Shown here piece by piece: positions 1 to 8,912 of a stretch of DNA of 64,000 nucleotides (positions are counted from its first letter, which is position 1; each line of letters starts with the position of its first letter). Both the position numbers and the translations under genes were made by a program. A model generated the notes under the pieces. It was not told the origin of the DNA. It did no database searches and saw only the letters and a list, made by a program, of their open reading frames with translations. This DNA is from Hyphomicrobiaceae bacterium (GTDB lineage: Bacteria > Pseudomonadota > Alphaproteobacteria > Rhizobiales > Hyphomicrobiaceae): positions 558,001 through 622,000 of the forward strand of contig JALHOW010000003.1 of the NCBI GenBank assembly GCA_022842785.1, in the 5' to 3' direction.

Positions 1-1188
1 AGCGCCGGCGCCCTCGCCGGCATCAAGGTGATCGACCTCACTCGCGTGCTGGGAGGCCCGTTCGCGACGCAGCTGCTTTCCGATCACGGCGCGAATGTGA
101 TCAAGCTCGAGCCGCCGCAGGGTGACGAGGTGCGCGACTGGGGCCCGCCCTTCCACGGTGAGGACGCCTCCTACTTCATCGGCATCAACCGAAACAAGCG
201 CTCGGTAGGGCTCGATCTCGCGCAGCCCGAGGGGCGCGCGGTCCTGCTGCGCCTGCTCGAGGGCGCCGACGTGCTCATCGAGAATTTCAAGCCGGGCTCC
301 ATGGAAAAGTGGGGCATCGGCTACGACGAACTGGCCAAGAAGTTCCCGCGCCTCATCTACTGCAAGGTCTCGGGCTTCGGCGCCGAAGGCCCGCTCGGCG
401 GCTTTCCTGGCTATGACGCCATCGTCGGCGCCATGGCCGGCCACTACAGCGTCAACGGCAGCCCGGAGTCGGGTCCGATGCGCATTGGCCTCCCCGTCGT
501 CGACATCACGACGGGCCTCTACAGCGTCATCGGCATCATGCTCGCCATGCACGAGCGCCACAGCTCCGGCAAGGGCCAGTTCATCGATGCAGCTCTCTAC
601 GACAGCGCGATGAGCCTCATGCATCCGCACAGTGCCAACTACTTCCTCTCGGGCAAAGTGCCGGGCCTTTCCGGAAACACGCACGGCAATCTCGCGCCCT
701 ACGGCATGTTCAAGACCCGAACGTGCCATGTCATGATCGGCGCCGGCAACAATCGCTCCTTCAAGCGCGTATGCGAGGAGCTTGGCGTGCCCGAGATGGC
801 GGAGGATCCGCGCTTTGCCACCAACGGCGATCGGATCAAGAACCGCGACGAGCTCAACCGCATCATCACCGAGCGGCTCTCCCAGGTCGATGGCCAGGAG
901 TTCGCGCTTAAGCTGCTGAAGGCGGGCCTGCCCTGCGGCCCGGTGTTGAACACGGCCGAGGCGCTGAGCCATCCGCACGCGAAGGCCCGCGGCACCATCG
1001 TCGAGGCCGACTGGTACAAGGGCATTGGCACGCCGGTGAAGCTCTCGCGCACGCCGGCGAGCGTGAAGGCGCCGCCGCCGAAGTTCTCCCAGCACACGCG
1101 CGAGGTGCTGGCCGAGAATGGCTTCGACGAGGCCAGCGTCGAGCGCCTCATCGCAGCCGGCGTACTCGTCGAGAAGCGGCGCGCGTAA
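1..1188 (+). CDS. CaiB/BaiF (class III) CoA-transferase, 5' end outside window
   Basis: The reading frame is open from base 1, so the true start lies upstream and 395 residues are visible. The N-terminal stretch IKVIDLTRVLGGPFATQLLS followed by GANVIKLEPP is the Rossmann-fold signature of class III CoA-transferases. The segment ALYDSAMSL near visible residue 201 aligns with the region carrying the catalytic Asp of formyl-CoA transferase. These cytosolic enzymes move CoA between carboxylic acids through an aspartyl-CoA thioester. The substrate cannot be read from sequence: succinyl-CoA:mesaconate, oxalate and carnitine-type homologues share these motifs. No partner gene such as a dehydrogenase or hydratase is visible downstream, so context does not help. 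Confidence 0.9.
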   Translation, partial: SAGALAGIKVIDLTRVLGGPFATQLLSDHGANVIKLEPPQGDEVRDWGPPFHGEDASYFIGINRNKRSVGLDLAQPEGRAVLLRLLEGADVLIENFKPGSMEKWGIGYDELAKKFPRLIYCKVSGFGAEGPLGGFPGYDAIVGAMAGHYSVNGSPESGPMRIGLPVVDITTGLYSVIGIMLAMHERHSSGKGQFIDAALYDSAMSLMHPHSANYFLSGKVPGLSGNTHGNLAPYGMFKTRTCHVMIGAGNNRSFKRVCEELGVPEMAEDPRFATNGDRIKNRDELNRIITERLSQVDGQEFALKLLKAGLPCGPVLNTAEALSHPHAKARGTIVEADWYKGIGTPVKLSRTPASVKAPPPKFSQHTREVLAENGFDEASVERLIAAGVLVEKRRA

Positions 1189-1419
1189 TTCGCACGCCGT
1201 CTCTCCTCACTGCAATAACCAGTAATAATTCCACAAAGATTAGCCCTCTCGTTGCCGCATTTCAGCCATCGGGATTTCCAAACCTGATAGGGCTGAACGT
1301 GCGTCGGCGCGAGGTGCCGGCGAGTTTCCGTCTCTACATGCGGGGTAAGACGGGGCAGGCGCTCAGCGCTGCAGCCGGGCCGGGGCATGGCCGGGCTGCC
1401 GAACGAGGGGTGTTTGCGT

Positions 1420-2685
1420 ATGAACCCGCCGTCTGGTCCGATCAAATCGGCCGGTCTGCAAGACCAACCGGCATCGGTAGTATCTGCCGAGCCGACGACA
1501 GCGACGATCGCAACCGTGTCCGCCCCGATGGAGCAGTTCATCTGGGAGAACATGGCCGCGTCAGCGGAGGTCGATGCGCCCAGCGCGCCTGCTTGGGAAG
1601 CAGCGCGCCACGACGAGGAGCCCGGCCCGCATATTCTCGTCGTATCCGACGAGGATCAGGAGCCGCCGGATTCCTGGCGCCGCCAGCTCATCAGCGCGCT
1701 CCACGACGTTGATCGCGAGTCTCCCGACAGCCGGGCGCAACCAACTGAGCCGCCCCCCATTCCGCCCGCGGAGATCGAACGTCGGGCGCCAATTGCCTAC
1801 GCCGCGAACCGTGCGGCGCGGACGAGCGCACCGGCCCCGATCGTGCGAAGAACGCCGCGCTATCGCGTCGGCCTCGGCCTGATCGGACTGACGGCGACTG
1901 CCGGCCTCCTTTCCACGGCTCTGTCGCGTCCCGCAAACATTCCCGAGATGACCGCCAGTGCAGCAACGCCTGCGCCGTTCATGACGGGCTCGCTTGCCAC
2001 GCCGACCACGGAGGCCGAACCGTTCAAGCCCATCATGCTGAACTCGCCGGTACTGATCCGCGAGGGTATGTCGCCCACGCTTGAAGCCGTGGCGACTGTG
2101 GGTCCTGTGATCGAAACCGTGCGCACCGTTCCGGTCCAATTGGGCACACGACCTCAGGCGGCAAAGCAGATATCTGAACCGGCCCCGGCCATCGAACAGC
2201 CGACGGCGCCGCTCGCCCAGCCTCAGTCGCCCACCCCTGCCCCGTCCTCGCTCGACCGCGACGGGATGACGGCGCTCATCGCCAATAAGCCGAGCGCTCT
2301 CACAGAACCGCCTGCTGCCGCTACGCCGCCACCAGAATCCCCGGCGCGGGTGGGGCCTGCCAAAAAGACCGCAAGTGCGCTGCCCGTCCGCGAAAAGCCA
2401 GCCAAAGCACGCACGCCTCAGGTCTCCACAGCCTACCAGCGGACCATTCGGGAAAAGCCGCGTGCAAAGAGCGCCAGCAAGAAGCAGGCGCCAACCAAGA
2501 CGGCCAGCCGGTCTTCCGATCGAGCTAAGTGGGACACGCGCCGCCAGGGCTTGGGTACGAGCACCCAAGTGAAGGAAGTCGAGCCGTCGACGATGGTAAA
2601 GCTTCTGAAGTCACTGAACCCCTTCGGATCCAAGGAAGAGGTCCAGACGAAAGATGGTGCGACCGTGAAGAATATCTTCAAGTGA
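1420..2685 (+). CDS. Pro/Ala-rich single-pass membrane protein, unknown function
   Basis: The product has 421 residues with low sequence complexity. A Glu/Asp/Pro-rich N-terminal part is followed by one hydrophobic helix around residues 150-170 (VGLGLIGLTATAGLL), a long Pro/Ala/Thr-rich linker, and a Lys/Arg-rich C-terminus that ends near KLLKSLNPFGSKEE. I chose ATG 1420 because GAGGGG stands at 1405-1410 with nine bases of spacing; an in-frame ATG at 1387 has no clear ribosome site. The topology resembles TonB- or FimV-like periplasm-spanning scaffolds, but no domain is recognisable. It stands alone between a CoA-transferase and an NTF2-like gene. Confidence 0.65.
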   Translation: MNPPSGPIKSAGLQDQPASVVSAEPTTATIATVSAPMEQFIWENMAASAEVDAPSAPAWEAARHDEEPGPHILVVSDEDQEPPDSWRRQLISALHDVDRESPDSRAQPTEPPPIPPAEIERRAPIAYAANRAARTSAPAPIVRRTPRYRVGLGLIGLTATAGLLSTALSRPANIPEMTASAATPAPFMTGSLATPTTEAEPFKPIMLNSPVLIREGMSPTLEAVATVGPVIETVRTVPVQLGTRPQAAKQISEPAPAIEQPTAPLAQPQSPTPAPSSLDRDGMTALIANKPSALTEPPAAATPPPESPARVGPAKKTASALPVREKPAKARTPQVSTAYQRTIREKPRAKSASKKQAPTKTASRSSDRAKWDTRRQGLGTSTQVKEVEPSTMVKLLKSLNPFGSKEEVQTKDGATVKNIFK

Positions 2686-2787
2686 GGCACGGTCAGTTGG
2701 CTCGCTGAGCCGCACGGCGGTTGACGTTCGCCGCTGGGCATACTTCAACGGAAGCAAGCCGTTCAACGACGCTTCCGGAGGATCGCC

Positions 2788-3258
2788 ATGGCACTCACGA
2801 CGCTGCTCTCAGGATTTACCGCTGCGGTCGAAAAGGGCGATGGCAACGCGCTCGCCGACTGTTTCACGGCCGACGGCATCTATGACGATTACTTCTTCGG
2901 TCCGAGCAAGCCCGGCCGCGAGGGCATCGTCGAGATGCTCACGCACTTCTACGAGGGCGGCGAAAATTTCCGCTGGGACTTCTTCGATATCGTCGAGGCA
3001 GGTGACCTCGGGTACGCGAGCTATCGCTTCAGCTATTCGTCGAAGCTGCCTGAGGTCAAAGGCACGCGCGTCGTCTTCGAGGGGATGAGCCGCTTCAAGC
3101 TCGAGGACGGCAAGATCAAGCATTATGCCGAAGTCTTCGACCGCTCGATCCCGCTCGCACAGCTCGACTTCGCACCAGAGCGCCTGAAGAAGATCGCGAC
3201 GAAGTATGCGTCAAACCTCAAGGCGACGCCCGCCATGGCGCGCCACGCGAAGGTATGA
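2788..3258 (+). CDS. NTF2-like / SnoaL-type nuclear transport factor 2 fold protein
   Basis: The product has 156 residues and an N-terminal helix with FTAAVEKGDGNALADCF, then FTADGIYDDYFFGPSKPGREGI and the strand pattern typical of SnoaL-like cone-shaped alpha+beta barrels. Proteins of this family act as small-molecule isomerases, hydrolases or non-catalytic binders, and the sequence does not say which. A good ribosome site (GGAGG at 2777-2781) precedes ATG 2788. No signal peptide is visible, so it is probably cytosolic. It is monocistronic, with a convergent ridA 154 bases downstream. Confidence 0.75.
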   Translation: MALTTLLSGFTAAVEKGDGNALADCFTADGIYDDYFFGPSKPGREGIVEMLTHFYEGGENFRWDFFDIVEAGDLGYASYRFSYSSKLPEVKGTRVVFEGMSRFKLEDGKIKHYAEVFDRSIPLAQLDFAPERLKKIATKYASNLKATPAMARHAKV

Positions 3259-3287
3259 CAACGTTCCGCTTGAAACTTTCCAAGTAA

Positions 3288-3375
3288 CGGCCGAAGGCCG
3301 TGAAGCAGGAATTCCGACAGGCGAGGCAGTTCCGCGGCGCGTGCAGCCGTCACGCCAAAGGCGTGCTTTCAGCAC
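3288..3375. repeat. Cluster of short triloop hairpins between convergent genes
   Basis: Three small inverted repeats follow each other in the gap between the NTF2-like gene and ridA: CGGCCGAAGGCCG at 3288-3300, CACGCCAAAGGCGTG at 3351-3365 and GTGCTTTCAGCAC at 3363-3375. The first two have a GAA or AAA loop on a GC stem. Similar hairpins occur at 39676-39692 and 48608-48686. They may help end transcription of the convergent genes, but there is no T-tract. Confidence 0.5.
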
Positions 3376-3412
3376 GACGGCGTACGCGTCCGCGGAAAGA
3401 AAAACGCCGGCA

Positions 3413-3796
3413 CTATTTGCCGGCGTACGCGATCATCTCGATCTCGACGCGCGCGCCCATAGGCAGCCCCGCGACCTGGATCGTCGAGCGCGCCGGATAA
3501 GGCTCGCTCATGTACGTCGCGTAAACGCCGTTGACCGCCTGGAAGTCACCGAGGTCCATCAGGAAGATCGTCGTCTTCACGACATTGCCGAAGCCGAGGC
3601 CCGCGGCTTCGAGGATGGCTTTCAGATTCTCGAGGCACTGCTTCGCCTGCGCGGCGATATCACCCTCGACGAGCTTGCCCGTCGCGGCATCGAGCGGGAT
3701 CTGCCCCGAGATGTGCACGTAGTCGCCCGAAGCAACGGCCGCTGAATACGGCCCGATCGGCTTGCTCTTCGGCGTCGTGATGGCTTTGCGTGTCAT
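3413..3796 (-). CDS. RidA family enamine/imine deaminase
   Basis: The product has 127 residues, the usual RidA length. It shows PIGPYSAAV near the N-terminus, VHISGQIPLD, the KAILEAAG segment and the C-terminal YPARSTIQV motif, whose Arg binds the carboxylate of 2-aminoacrylate in characterised members. RidA proteins hydrolyse reactive enamines and imines released by PLP enzymes. I start at the ATG read from 3796, which matches family length; an upstream extension would add 32 unrelated residues. It lies downstream of mdh on the same strand, 96 bases away, with a repeat hairpin between them. Confidence 0.9.
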   Translation of the reverse strand: MTRKAITTPKSKPIGPYSAAVASGDYVHISGQIPLDAATGKLVEGDIAAQAKQCLENLKAILEAAGLGFGNVVKTTIFLMDLGDFQAVNGVYATYMSEPYPARSTIQVAGLPMGARVEIEMIAYAGK

Positions 3797-3819
3797 GTCG
3801 TTAGCGTCCTGTGGCAATC

Positions 3820-3878
3820 GCCGCGGGCATACCGCCACGAAGGAATGCGTGAGCACCTCTTCCCAGCAGCCCGCGGCA
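3820..3878 (-). repeat. Post-stop stem-loop repeat, copy 1 (after mdh)
   Basis: Read on the minus strand, this element starts with CCGCGGGCTGCTGGGAAGAG about 14 bases after the mdh stop and ends with GCCCGCGG, giving a GC stem of about 8 base pairs around a loop of some 40 bases. A 27-base part (3852-3878) matches 5071-5097 with one mismatch. It may act as a transcript 3' end or mRNA stabiliser between mdh and ridA. Confidence 0.6.
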
Positions 3879-3892
3879 ACCAAAAATGACAA

Positions 3893-4948
<1,056 letters not shown>

Positions 4949-5041
4949 TTAGCGGGAAACGCGCGGTGGGGCAAGATTGTCCGGTGCGGTTCAGCCCTGT
5001 TGGCGAGGCTTTGGGAATTACCGATGAAGGCCGCTACGCGG

Positions 5042-5097
5042 CGCGGGCATAGCACTGCGGATGGTTGCGAAGCACCCCTTCCCAGCAGCCCGCGGCA
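5042..5097 (-). repeat. Post-stop stem-loop repeat, copy 2 (after M20 peptidase gene)
   Basis: This is the second copy of the element at 3820-3878. It begins one base after the stop codon of the M20 peptidase gene. A 27-base block at 5071-5097 matches 3852-3878 except for one base, while the distal arm (GCGCGGGCATA at 5041-5051) can fold back on the proximal CCGCGGGC. The loop sequence between them has diverged, which suggests that the folded shape and the conserved arm matter. Confidence 0.6.
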
Positions 5098-5098
5098 C

Positions 5099-6217
5099 TC
5101 AAGCAAGCGTCTCGAACAGCCGCTTCTGCAGCATCATGCGCGGGACGAGCGACGAGATGAAAAGGTGCTCCTGCAGCGTATGCGCGCCATTACCGTCGAC
5201 GCCGAGACCGTCGAGGGTCGGCACCTTGTGCGCGGTGAAATTGCCGTCGCTGCCGCCGCCCGTCGAAAGATCGTGCAGCTCGAAGCCAAGCTCGGCGGCA
5301 AGCCCCTTGGCGTGCGCAAAGAGCGACGCGATCCCTGCGTTCTTCTCGAAGGGCGGCCGGTTGAGACCACCTTCGATGGTCAGCTGAACGGCCGGATTGT
5401 GCGGCTTGAGCGCCTTGAGGCGCGCGTCGAACTCCTGGCCATCGGCAAAGCTCAGCACACGCATGTCGATCGTCGCCGTGCAGTGCTCGGGGACGACGTT
5501 GTCTGCGGTGCCGCCCTTGATCTGGCCGATATTGAAGGTCACGCCGCGCTTGTAGTCCGTCCAGCCATCGATGGTGACGGCCTGGCGCGCGACCTCGGTG
5601 ATCGCGTTGAGTCCTTCCTGGTGCTTGCTGCCGGCATGCGCCGGACGCCCGCGCGCGCTCATGACATAGCGCCCGACGCCCTTGCGGCCCGTCACGACAC
5701 GGCCGCCATCGCGCGCCGGCTCGGTCACGAGAACGTACTTTGCCCGCTCAGCCTCGGCCTCGATGAGGCTCCGCGACGTGGTGCTACCCGTCTCTTCGTC
5801 CGCCACGTAGAGAAATCGGATAGGAAGGCCGTTCGGCGTCGGTCCAGCGGCGATGGCGCGATAAGCGCAGAGCGCGATGTAGGCGCCGCCCTTCATATCG
5901 TAGATGCCGGGGCCATAGGCCTTGTCGCCCTCGATGCGGAAGGGGAGGTCCTTCGCCAGCGTGCCCTTGGGATGCACCGTGTCGAGATGGCAGAGCACGA
6001 GGATGCCGGGCCCATCGCCGCCCCACGCCGATGTAATGCGCAGATGGTCGCCGCGGCCCTTGGTGCCGGGAATGCGCTCGACCGTGGCTCCCGCCGCCTC
6101 ATAGTCGGCCGCGCATTTCGACATCATGCGGTTGACGCCCTCGACGTCGGCCGTCTGGCTCTCGATATCGACCCAGGCTTTGAGGCCCGCGAGAATTTCC
6201 TCAGCCGTGATGTCCAT
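5099..6217 (-). CDS. M20 family metallopeptidase (glutamate carboxypeptidase-like)
   Basis: The product has 372 residues with the M20 zinc-site set: CHLDTVHP (first His and Asp), YDMKGGAY (bridging Asp), DEETGS (catalytic and ligand Glu), TEPARDG, and a C-terminal HTLQEHLF with the last His. A lid/dimerisation domain sits between GRPAHAG and the C-terminal part. The family includes CPG2 carboxypeptidases that remove C-terminal Glu, aminoacylases and deacetylases; the sequence is closest to the CPG2-like group, but the substrate is not determined. There is no signal peptide. Start ATG 6217 gives a full-length protein. The gene lies 74 bases downstream of the EamA exporter on the same strand. 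Confidence 0.88.
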   Translation of the reverse strand: MDITAEEILAGLKAWVDIESQTADVEGVNRMMSKCAADYEAAGATVERIPGTKGRGDHLRITSAWGGDGPGILVLCHLDTVHPKGTLAKDLPFRIEGDKAYGPGIYDMKGGAYIALCAYRAIAAGPTPNGLPIRFLYVADEETGSTTSRSLIEAEAERAKYVLVTEPARDGGRVVTGRKGVGRYVMSARGRPAHAGSKHQEGLNAITEVARQAVTIDGWTDYKRGVTFNIGQIKGGTADNVVPEHCTATIDMRVLSFADGQEFDARLKALKPHNPAVQLTIEGGLNRPPFEKNAGIASLFAHAKGLAAELGFELHDLSTGGGSDGNFTAHKVPTLDGLGVDGNGAHTLQEHLFISSLVPRMMLQKRLFETLA

Positions 6218-6291
6218 GTCCCCGTTCTCCCTCGAAGAACTGCCCCGTTGCCGTCCTTCTTACCCGGTCGAGCGCAGGTGGCCATTCACGT

Positions 6292-7197
6292 TTACGCGCG
6301 GCTTTTCAGCGCTGTTCGAGATTCACGCCACGTAACGAACAGCGTCGAGCCGACGATGAGAGCGGCCCCGAACCACGTCGACCAGCCGGGGATCTCGCTG
6401 AAGAAGATGAACCCCCAAATGACCATCCAGAGGAGCCGCACATAGTCGGCGGGCATGAGCGTGCTGGCGTCGGTCATACGGAGTGCCTGGATGTAGCAAA
6501 AGTTACCGAGAGCCGCGACGACTCCCATGCCGACCAGCGCGAGCCAGGCATCCCCGCTCGGCATGATCCAGACGGGTATGGTCGCGAGCCCCGCGATCGG
6601 CGTCGTCATCAGCGGCTGATAGAACGAGATGGTTATCGAGCTGTCGTATCGCGCCAGATCCTTGGCGATGAGCAGTGAAATTGCCCAAAGAATGCTGGAC
6701 CCGACAGCTGCAATGGCCGCGATCGACACCGTTTCGATGCCCGGCCTGAGCACGACAGCGGCGCCCGCAAGCCCGATCACCACTGCACTTGCGCGCACGG
6801 GACCGACCTTCTCGCGGAAATACAGCGCCGCCCCGATCGTGATGAAGATCGGAGTCGTGAAGCTAAGCACGCCGGCATCGGCGAGCGGCATGTTGGCGAG
6901 CGCGTAATACCAGGACCACATGGACGCGACGCCGATGACACCACGAGCGATCTGGAGCGGCAGGTTGTTCGTGCGCCAGGAGATCTTGCCCGGCCTGAAC
7001 ACGAACGGTGCCGTCATCAGCAGGGTAAACAGCCCGCGCAGAAAGACGATCTCGATGGACGGCAGCTCGGGGCTGACATAGCGCACGCCGAGATGCAGCA
7101 GCGACGAGTTGAACCCCGCGCACAGCATCAGAAGAACGGCTACGACGACGGTATTTCGCCCGGCCGAGCCCACCGCGGCGGCTTCATGGCCGGTCAT
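6292..7197 (-). CDS. DMT superfamily EamA-type transporter
   Basis: The 301-residue protein contains about ten hydrophobic helices arranged as two EamA repeats, for example VVVAVLLMLCAGFNSSLLHLG, ASMWSWYYALANMPLADAGVLSFTTPIF and the second-half ALGNFCYIQALRMTDASTLMP. Such drug/metabolite exporters act in the inner membrane, and the substrate cannot be predicted. It shares strand and close spacing with the M20 peptidase downstream, so export of a peptide or amino-acid product is possible but speculative. Confidence 0.88.
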   Translation of the reverse strand: MTGHEAAAVGSAGRNTVVVAVLLMLCAGFNSSLLHLGVRYVSPELPSIEIVFLRGLFTLLMTAPFVFRPGKISWRTNNLPLQIARGVIGVASMWSWYYALANMPLADAGVLSFTTPIFITIGAALYFREKVGPVRASAVVIGLAGAAVVLRPGIETVSIAAIAAVGSSILWAISLLIAKDLARYDSSITISFYQPLMTTPIAGLATIPVWIMPSGDAWLALVGMGVVAALGNFCYIQALRMTDASTLMPADYVRLLWMVIWGFIFFSEIPGWSTWFGAALIVGSTLFVTWRESRTALKSRA

Positions 7198-7229
7198 TTA
7201 CCCTCATCCTGCCTTGTGTGGCCCGACCT

Positions 7230-7307
7230 TCAAACGAGGCCGAGCACACCGAAGAAGCCAACGGCAAGCGCGCCGGCAAAAGCCAGCAGGAACAACAGCC
7301 ACCTCAT
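7230..7307 (-). CDS. Candidate 25-residue single-helix membrane peptide
   Basis: A short frame encodes MRWLLFLLAFAGALAVGFFG and then VLGLV, almost wholly hydrophobic after a positive N-terminus. A strong purine-rich ribosome site (GGGAGGGA) lies about eight bases before the ATG on the minus strand. It sits alone between the EamA gene and the mini oxidase-like gene. Size and composition fit small membrane proteins that modulate transporters or oxidases. Its coding status rests only on the ribosome site and composition. Confidence 0.4.
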   Translation of the reverse strand: MRWLLFLLAFAGALAVGFFGVLGLV

Positions 7308-7464
7308 CGCGCGCTCCCTCCCTGGGAGTATGCCGCGCAGGCGATGGCAGCTTTGCCCAAGCTCCGCCTAGGCTTACCGCTCTTCTGCCGGCCGGGCCGA
7401 ATGGCCCGCAGCACGACACCAGCGCACTATGGCAAGCGCGGCGCCACTTGGGTAGAGGCCGCGT

Positions 7465-7851
7465 TTAAGCGCTGGCGCGCTGATCGCCCCGCGAAAAGAT
7501 CACGTAGGCGAATATCAGGACGCCGAGGCCGACGATCATCGAGCCGCCCGCCAGCAGAGGCTCGAACTGCGGGTAGCCGGTATACTTGAGGTAAAGTGCG
7601 GGCAGCATGATCACCAATCCCAGCACATAAACAACGTAGTGCGCCATCGCGATGCGCCGCTCCGCCTTAGCCGGCTGCAAGGCGTAGTACCCGCCGAAAA
7701 GGCCAGACGTCACCCAGCCGAGCAGGAGTGTGTGGGCGTGCGCCGGCATTGCCGAATGATCCTGGGCAATTCCCATCTGCAGCCCGAGCCCGACGCCGAT
7801 CAAAAGGAATATTGTCGCCGTTTTGATGAAGAGCTGTGAAATACGCGGCAT
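7465..7851 (-). CDS. Small four-helix heme-copper-oxidase-like membrane protein
   Basis: The 128-residue product has four predicted membrane helices. The motif HSAMPAHAHTLLLGWV at residues 32-47 resembles the heme-ligand helix of NorB/CcoN-type oxidase subunits (HxHxLLLGW). A second His (RIAMAHYVVY) lies one helix later. Full subunit I proteins have at least 12 helices, so this is a stand-alone mini version related to proteins often labelled cytochrome-c oxidase in Hyphomicrobiales. ATG 7851 precedes a natural first helix; an upstream extension adds non-membrane residues. Function, and whether heme is bound, are unknown. Confidence 0.65.
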   Translation of the reverse strand: MPRISQLFIKTATIFLLIGVGLGLQMGIAQDHSAMPAHAHTLLLGWVTSGLFGGYYALQPAKAERRIAMAHYVVYVLGLVIMLPALYLKYTGYPQFEPLLAGGSMIVGLGVLIFAYVIFSRGDQRASA

Positions 7852-8116
7852 GGAAATTCTCCCTCGGTCGCCGATGCTGGCGCCCTGAACATAGCTCAGC
7901 CGGATCTCGCCCGCGAGAGTGCCGCCTGATGCGCCGCGAAGTTGACTTGCCCGCGGGCCGCCCATATAAGCCCAGCACTCTTTCGGAGATGCGGGCGTAC
8001 CGTTTCCGGCGACCACGCTGGGAAGCGGCGCGCCGATTGGTGTTGCAGCGACCACGCTGCGCCTATGGGATGCGCCCGGCGGACCTGCTGCCGAGGCAAG
8101 CAATGGAGAACGTACC

Positions 8117-8251
8117 GTGAAGCGGACCTATCAGCCGAGCAAGCTTGTGCGTAAGCGCCGGCATGGCTTCCGCGCCCGCATGGCGACCGTCGGCGGCCGC
8201 AACGTCCTCGCGCGCCGGCGCGCCAAGGGCCGCAAGCGCCTGTCGGCCTGA
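8117..8251 (+). CDS. rpmH: 50S ribosomal protein L34
   Basis: The frame uses a GTG start at 8117 and encodes 44 residues beginning [20 protein letters not shown] and ending in an Arg/Lys-rich tail with KGRKRLSA, an unmistakable L34. L34 is a small basic protein of the large ribosomal subunit. As in most bacteria it is followed by rnpA (118 bases downstream), yidC and engB, all on the plus strand and probably co-transcribed. Confidence 0.97.
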   Translation: MKRTYQPSKLVRKRRHGFRARMATVGGRNVLARRRAKGRKRLSA

Positions 8252-8368
8252 GCCTGACGTGCGTCACGTCGGCGCGGAGGTCGGTCGCGCCATTGGGCAG
8301 CGGATCGCGCAGCCGCCGGATGTGGCGACATAGCTTCGGCGCGGCGTCCTGGTGTTTTCGGTGATCGG

Positions 8369-8905
8369 ATGCACCTGATGGCCATCGCGACACTGAAGCG
8401 GCGTGCAGAGTTCCTCCGAGTTCGTGGCGGTCGACGCTGGTCAACCCCCGCGTTCGTTATCGAGATGCGGGCACGTTCCGGGAGCGATCGACCCATGAGG
8501 GCCGACATTGGGGCCGAGACAGGCGAGCAGGTCCGGGAAACCGAGGATCGGCTCACCCTGCATACGCCCTCTCCCGATGGCCCAGCACGCTTCGGCTTCA
8601 CCGCCACCAAGAAGCTCGGCAATGCCGTCGCGCGCAACCTGATCCGCCGCCGCCTCAAGGAGGCTGTGCGGCTCGTCGCCCCAGGGCGCGCCCGGGCAGG
8701 TTGCGACTATGTACTGATCGCACGGGAGGCGGCGGCCACCCGCTCTTTTGCGACTCTCGAGCGCGATCTCGCCACGGCCTTCGACGCACTCCACGCACCG
8801 GCCACCGGCGGACAGCGCACATCGCGCCAGGAAACACGCGGCGGCAGCCGTCCCTCATCGACGCGCGGCCGGGCCGGAAGCCCGCGCCCTGCTAGCGAAG
8901 GCTGA
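8369..8905 (+). CDS. rnpA: Ribonuclease P protein component
   Basis: RnpA binds the catalytic RNA of RNase P in 5' maturation of tRNA. The signature GFTATKKLGNAVARNLIRRR followed by LKEAVR holds the RNR motif that contacts the RNA. The N-terminal LKRRAEFLRVRGG is also typical. At 178 residues it is longer than the usual 115-135, because of an acidic insert around residues 37-62 and a Gly/Ser/Arg-rich C-terminal tail after residue 140. ATG 8378 is an alternative start. The gene ends seven bases before yidC; the yidD gene often found between them is missing. Confidence 0.92.
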   Translation: MHLMAIATLKRRAEFLRVRGGRRWSTPAFVIEMRARSGSDRPMRADIGAETGEQVRETEDRLTLHTPSPDGPARFGFTATKKLGNAVARNLIRRRLKEAVRLVAPGRARAGCDYVLIAREAAATRSFATLERDLATAFDALHAPATGGQRTSRQETRGGSRPSSTRGRAGSPRPASEG

Positions 8906-8912
8906 CAACCCG

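Noticed and set aside
8000-8400. Replication origin near rpmH
   Set aside because: No dnaA, no cluster of DnaA boxes and no AT-rich unwinding region were seen; in Alphaproteobacteria the origin is often elsewhere.
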